This document shows positions 60,875 to 64,000 of a DNA stretch of 64,000 nt, piece by piece. Source of the stretch: Streptomyces sp. NBC_01288 (lineage in GTDB: Bacteria > Actinomycetota > Actinomycetes > Streptomycetales > Streptomycetaceae). The stretch lies in contig NZ_CP108427.1 in assembly GCF_035982055.1 (NCBI RefSeq), positions 8,245,001 through 8,309,000 of the forward strand, read 5' to 3'. The stretch's first letter is position 1, and each line of letters starts with the position of its first letter. A program made the translations under genes and the position numbers. The notes under the pieces are model-generated. The model was given only the letters and a program-made list of their open reading frames with translations. It was not told where the DNA came from and did not search any database.

Positions 60875-60990
60875 GATCGTCTGCTTTCTCTTCTATCGGG
60901 GATGTCAGGGATGCCGGGGGCTCGGACGGCGGAGGGCTTGGTATCCGGGTCTCGGGCGTCCGGGTCCCGCCTCGACTGTACTGGCTCTTG

Positions 60991-61021
60991 CTGCCGTATG
61001 GCGGTGTGCGCCATATGGCAG
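60991..61021. promoter_or_regulatory. 31-bp palindromic operator between hydrolase and TetR genes
   Basis: CTGCCGTATGGCG (60991-61003), GTGTG, CGCCATATGGCAG (61009-61021): 12 of 13 arm positions match. It lies between divergent genes, the usual place for the autoregulatory site of the TetR protein encoded to the right. Confidence 0.75.
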
Positions 61022-61066
61022 TATGTGACAGGCAAGGGCAGTGGACCGGTGTGTGGAGGGTGTGGA

Positions 61067-61684
61067 GTGGGACTTCGAGAGATCAAGATGGAGCGGACCC
61101 GTCAGCTCATCGCGGACACGGCCATCGCGCTCTTCAGCGAGCAGGGGTTCGACGCCACGACGGTCGATCAGATCGCCGCCGCGGCGGAGGTCGGCCCCCG
61201 GACGGTGTACCGCTACTACCCGACCAAGGAAGCGCTCGTCGTCCGCTTCACCGAGGACACCCTGAACACCGCGCTTGAGGAACTGCGCGCTCTGCCCGAG
61301 GAAGTCCCGCTGCCGCAGGCCCTGTTCGAGGTGGTCGACAGTGTCCGGCGGACCATCGAGGGCGACTCGGAGCGGCGCAAGGTCGTCTACCAGATCATCG
61401 TCCGGACCCGGTCCCTCCACGCCGAGCTGCGTGCCGTGAACTGGCTGTGGCGCGAGAGCCTCGCGGAGGAGATCGGCCGGCGCACCGGAGGCCGTACCAC
61501 CGACATGGTCGCGGCCCTCGCCGCCGCGAACATCGCGGCCGTCGTCGAGATCGCGGTCGCGGAGTGGGCGGGCGGTGAGGATCCCGCCGCCCTGGGCCTG
61601 GCCATCGAGCACGCTCTCGAACTTCTCCGTACCGGCGATGTCCCCCTTCCGGCGCCCGGCCCGGGTGGGCCGGACGCGGTATGA
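61067..61684 (+). CDS. TetR-family transcriptional regulator
   Basis: A 205-residue TetR regulator. The DNA-binding helices are in RQLIADTAIALFSEQGFDATTVDQIAAAAEVGPRTVYRYYPTKEAL (shown in part, residues about 12-57), and the all-helical C-terminal domain binds the inducer. The GTG at 61067 (VGLREIK) was chosen because GGAGGG is six bases upstream and the residues fit the normal TetR start. It stands between the hydrolase and the DHA2 exporter and presumably represses both. Confidence 0.92.
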   Translation: MGLREIKMERTRQLIADTAIALFSEQGFDATTVDQIAAAAEVGPRTVYRYYPTKEALVVRFTEDTLNTALEELRALPEEVPLPQALFEVVDSVRRTIEGDSERRKVVYQIIVRTRSLHAELRAVNWLWRESLAEEIGRRTGGRTTDMVAALAAANIAAVVEIAVAEWAGGEDPAALGLAIEHALELLRTGDVPLPAPGPGGPDAV

Positions 61685-61726
61685 CCCGTTCGCCGAGGCG
61701 GGATACGGCACCGATCCCAGGAATTC

Positions 61727-61739
61727 GGCAGTCACTGCC
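61727..61739. promoter_or_regulatory. Palindromic operator 1 before the DHA2 exporter
   Basis: GGCAGT-C-ACTGCC, perfect 6-bp arms. The same core returns 34 bases downstream at 61759. Confidence 0.7.
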
Positions 61740-61758
61740 TCGCGGCAGATAAAGCTTG

Positions 61759-61775
61759 GTGGCAGTTACTGCCAC
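61759..61775. promoter_or_regulatory. Palindromic operator 2 before the DHA2 exporter
   Basis: GTGGCAGT-T-ACTGCCAC, perfect 8-bp arms and containing the GGCAGT/ACTGCC core of operator 1. It ends nine bases before a possible -10, TACACT (61784-61789). Two equal sites suggest cooperative repression, most likely by the adjacent TetR. Confidence 0.75.
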
Positions 61776-61841
61776 TATGTGGGTACACTGGCGTACCGAA
61801 ACGGCTTCGTTTCGCTTGCCTTTTTCGCCCCGGAGAGCCCC

Positions 61842-63365
61842 ATGTCCACATCGCCCAAGCCCCTGACCGACGAAGAGGAAACGGCGGCACCCCCGCCGCC
61901 GGTCCCCGTCGCGGCCGAAGACGCGTCCGACCGTCGTCGCTGGTGGGTGCTGATCGTGATCGCGATCGCCCAGCTGATGGTCGTGCTGGACGTCACGATC
62001 GTGAACATCGCGATGCCGTCCGCGCAGCGCGACCTGGGTTTCAGCGACGGAAGCCGGCAGTGGATCGTCACCGCCTACGCCCTGGCGTTCGGCAGTCTGC
62101 TGCTCCTCGGCGGCAGGCTCGCCGACCTCTTCGGCCGGAAGATCGCCTTCCTGGTCGGCATCGCGGGCTTCGCCGGCTCCTCGGCCCTGGCCGGCGCGGC
62201 GCCGAACTTCGAAGTGCTGGTGACCGGGCGTGTCATGCAGGGACTCTTCGGCGCCCTGCTCGCACCGGCCGCTCTCGCCGTCCTCAATGTCACCTTCACC
62301 ACGGCAAAGGACAGGGCCCGCGCCTTCGGCGTCTTCGGGGCCATCGGCGGTGCGGGAGGCGCCTTCGGACTGCTGCTGGGCGGACTGCTCACCGAGCACC
62401 TGAACTGGCGCTGGACCCTCTACGTCAACCTGGTCTTCGCCGTCATCGCGTTCACCGGCGGACTCGCCCTGATGCGCAAGGGCGCCCCGGCCGTACGGCC
62501 CAAGCTCGACCTCCCCGGCACCGTCCTGGGCTCGGCCGGTCTCTTCGGCCTGGTCTACGGCTTCGCGAACGCCGAGACGTACGACTGGTCCTCGCCGATG
62601 ACCTGGGCGCCCCTGGCCGCCGCCGTGCTACTGCTGGCCGCCTTCGCCTGGTGGCAGACCCGCGCCACGCATCCGCTGCTGCCCCTGCGGGTCCTGGCCG
62701 ATCGCACCCGGGGCGCGTCCTTCCTGGTGATGGCCATCGCCAGCGCCGGACTCTTCGGGGTCTCCCTCTTCCTGACCTACTACCTACAGTCCTCGCGCGG
62801 CTTCAGCCCCGTCAGGACGGGCCTCGCGTTCCTGCCGATGATGGGCAGCCTGATGGTCGTCGCCCAGCTGTCCATCAGCGTGCTGCTGCCGAAGATCGGC
62901 CCCAAGATCCTCGTGCCCCTGGGTCTGCTGACGTCGGCCACCGGCCTGGCCCTGCTGACCGCGCTCGACCTGAACAGCGGCTACGCGACCGGTGTGCTGC
63001 CCGGACTGCTCCTGATCGGTTCCGGTATCGGCCTGTCGCTGCCGCCCGCGATGAGCCTCTCCATTCACGGGATCAGGGTCGAGGACGCGGGCGTCGGCTC
63101 CGCGGCGGTCAATACGATGCAGCAGGTCGGGGGTGCCATCGGCACCGCTCTGCTCAACACCCTCGCCGCGAGCGCCGCGACCGCCTACCTCGTCGGTAGG
63201 ACACCCACCCGGGCCACCGTGGCGCAGGCCCGGCTGCACAGCTACTCGACCGCTTACTGGTGGTCGGCCGGCCTCTTCGTCGCCGGCGCCGTGATCGCGG
63301 CGCTCATGTTCCGCAAGGGCCGCCCTGAGAGCGGTGAGCCGAGCGCTCCGATCGTCCACATGTGA
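61842..63365 (+). CDS. DHA2-family MFS exporter controlled by the adjacent TetR
   Basis: A 507-residue drug:H+ antiporter with about 14 helices. MVVLDVTIVNIAMPSAQRDLGF in helix 1 is the DHA2 signature and GRLADLFGRK lies between helices 2 and 3. GGAGAG (61832-61837) is the ribosome-binding site. The TetR gene ends 157 bases upstream and the gap carries two palindromic operators. Probable role: export of a toxic compound sensed by TetR. Confidence 0.93.
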   Translation: MSTSPKPLTDEEETAAPPPPVPVAAEDASDRRRWWVLIVIAIAQLMVVLDVTIVNIAMPSAQRDLGFSDGSRQWIVTAYALAFGSLLLLGGRLADLFGRKIAFLVGIAGFAGSSALAGAAPNFEVLVTGRVMQGLFGALLAPAALAVLNVTFTTAKDRARAFGVFGAIGGAGGAFGLLLGGLLTEHLNWRWTLYVNLVFAVIAFTGGLALMRKGAPAVRPKLDLPGTVLGSAGLFGLVYGFANAETYDWSSPMTWAPLAAAVLLLAAFAWWQTRATHPLLPLRVLADRTRGASFLVMAIASAGLFGVSLFLTYYLQSSRGFSPVRTGLAFLPMMGSLMVVAQLSISVLLPKIGPKILVPLGLLTSATGLALLTALDLNSGYATGVLPGLLLIGSGIGLSLPPAMSLSIHGIRVEDAGVGSAAVNTMQQVGGAIGTALLNTLAASAATAYLVGRTPTRATVAQARLHSYSTAYWWSAGLFVAGAVIAALMFRKGRPESGEPSAPIVHM

Positions 63366-63386
63366 CCAAGGCCCCCTGTTCGTACG

Positions 63387-63761
63387 TCAGTTGGCCCACG
63401 GCGCGACAATGCGCGTGCCGTCCGCCAGCTCCGCCTCCAGGCCGATGGTCGTGGTGACCCAGGTGATCACGGTCCGGTCGGTGGGGTTCTCGACGCCGAA
63501 GGTCGCCCCCGGGTTGACGATCAACGTGTCACCCGCGCCGACCCGTTCGGTACGGCCGTCGAGCGTGATCACCAGCTCGCCTTCGAGGATGTGCAGGATC
63601 TCCTCGTGGTTGACGGTGTGCAGGGGAGCCTTGGTGCCGGCGGGGATCTCGCCCCGCCATGCGCACAACTCCTTGCTGCCGGTGCCGGGATGGGCGTACG
63701 AGACGAAGCGGGCGCCGTGGATCTCGTGGACGACGGCGTCGGACGGATGGATGACGGGCAC
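63387..63761 (-). CDS. Small cupin-domain protein
   Basis: A 124-residue single-cupin protein. The metal-binding motif 1 appears as HTVNHEEILHILEGELV (His, His, Glu) and motif 2 as PGATFGVENPTDRTVI (its histidine is replaced by Gly/Phe region). Such proteins may be dioxygenases or sugar binders. The GTG at 63761 is preceded by GGAGGC; a longer ORF start lies within the operator. It is divergent from a MarR gene. Confidence 0.82.
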   Translation of the reverse strand: MPVIHPSDAVVHEIHGARFVSYAHPGTGSKELCAWRGEIPAGTKAPLHTVNHEEILHILEGELVITLDGRTERVGAGDTLIVNPGATFGVENPTDRTVITWVTTTIGLEAELADGTRIVAPWAN

Positions 63762-63783
63762 GACTGCCTCCAGAAGTAGATAG

Positions 63784-63826
63784 TCAAGCTGCTTGACCAT
63801 GTCCTCAACATGGTCAAGCAGCTTGA
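63784..63826. promoter_or_regulatory. Perfect 19-bp inverted-repeat operator between cupin and MarR genes
   Basis: TCAAGCTGCTTGACCATGT (63784-63802) pairs perfectly with its reverse complement (63808-63826) around CCTCA. Each arm contains its own smaller palindrome TCAAGC-N-GCTTGA, so the region has two 13-bp sites with centres 30 bases apart. MarR dimers typically bind such sites between divergent genes. Confidence 0.85.
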
Positions 63827-63856
63827 CCAATCCGTCAAGGGTGTTTCAATGCCGTC

Positions 63857-64000
63857 GTGGAGAACTCCGAGGCCATCGCCCTGACCGCCGCTCTGCTCGC
63901 CGCCGCGGGCGATCTGACGAAGCGCATCAATGACGGGGTCATCGCCCGCGGCTTCGAGGTGCGCCCGGCGCACGGCTTCGCCTTCGCGCGGCTCGCGCCG
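63857..64000 (+). CDS. MarR-family transcriptional regulator, cut by the window end
   Basis: The frame from GTG 63857 is open to the last base and gives 48 residues: TAALLAAAGDLTKRINDGVIARGFEVRPAHGFAFARLAP, here shown in parts only. RGFEVRPAHGFAFARLAP is the typical N-terminal helix 1-2 region of MarR proteins of the ARGFxxLRPAH type. The ATG at 63848 is out of frame. AAGGGTG lies 13 bases upstream, a bit far. It is divergent from the cupin gene. Confidence 0.8.
   Translation, partial: MENSEAIALTAALLAAAGDLTKRINDGVIARGFEVRPAHGFAFARLAP

Noticed and set aside
1..64000. tRNA genes, rRNA genes, CRISPR arrays or integrated prophage
   Set aside because: No cloverleaf with a TTCGA loop and matching stems, no regularly spaced repeats and no phage structural or integrase genes were seen.

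Overview
The window is high-GC actinobacterial DNA. Streptomyces is the likely genus: codons strongly prefer G or C at position three, GTG starts and four-base ATGA/GTGA overlaps are common, and genus-typical genes are present (a CvnABCD conservon, streptogrisin proteases, a SepF paralogue, a DUF5685 protein, dnaE2 with an ImuB-like partner). The order ald - parA-like - scpA - scpB - rluB - Nudix - aroH - tyrA - cmk - plsC - der, later acyl-CoA dehydrogenase - SepF paralogue and then dnaE2, matches my memory of S. coelicolor core (roughly SCO1774 down to SCO1738). Accessory blocks sit between these core pieces. I see no tRNA, rRNA, CRISPR array or prophage.

Region 1 (1-19.1 kb) is mostly core. 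It runs from a STAND-type ATPase with TPR repeats through alanine dehydrogenase to a five-gene chromosome-organisation operon (ParA-like ATPase, small basic RHH-like protein, ScpA, ScpB, RluB-type pseudouridine synthase). Next come a Nudix regulator with an ADP-ribosylglycohydrolase behind a palindromic operator, a Phd/VapC-type toxin-antitoxin pair, and a minus-strand operon with a Rieske lipoprotein and a DUF6529 membrane protein. A YidB-like protein and the operon aroH-tyrA, cmk-plsC-der close the block, ending at a 20-bp hairpin.

Region 2 (19.1-33.8 kb) is more variable. It has two uncharacterised minus-strand proteins and an Rpf/LysM muralytic enzyme with a long leader preceded by a Crp-like site. 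A branched-chain amino-acid ABC system follows, in which LivH, LivM and LivG form one polypeptide, with a separate LivF and a divergent binding protein. The binding-protein start codon lies in a 178-bp MITE-like element with perfect 24-bp inverted ends. A WYL regulator, an I78 inhibitor, a PAP2 phosphatase, a PIG-V-like mannosyltransferase and a DHA2 exporter complete the block.

Region 3 (34-41.2 kb) holds an acyl-CoA dehydrogenase, the SepF paralogue, a DUF5685 protein with a Cys-rich tail, and a conservon (histidine-kinase-like CvnA, roadblock CvnB, DUF742 CvnC, GTPase CvnD).

Region 4 (41.2-49.1 kb) looks like one functional unit: a divergent amino-acid-type binding protein, then permease, FAD/NAD(P)-binding protein, ABC ATPase, two luciferase-like flavin monooxygenases and a DUF1684 protein. 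Gene content recalls Bacillus loci that import and oxidatively break down sulfur-containing amino-acid derivatives; the substrate is unknown.

Region 5 (49.3-64 kb) carries two streptogrisin-family proteases flanking an SPFH protein, an ATPase/DUF3533 membrane pair, the damage-tolerance pair DnaE2/ImuB-like with LexA-like boxes, a Tat-exported alpha/beta hydrolase divergent from a TetR regulator and DHA2 exporter with clear palindromic operators, and a cupin divergent from a MarR-type gene cut by the window edge, with a perfect 19-bp inverted repeat between them.
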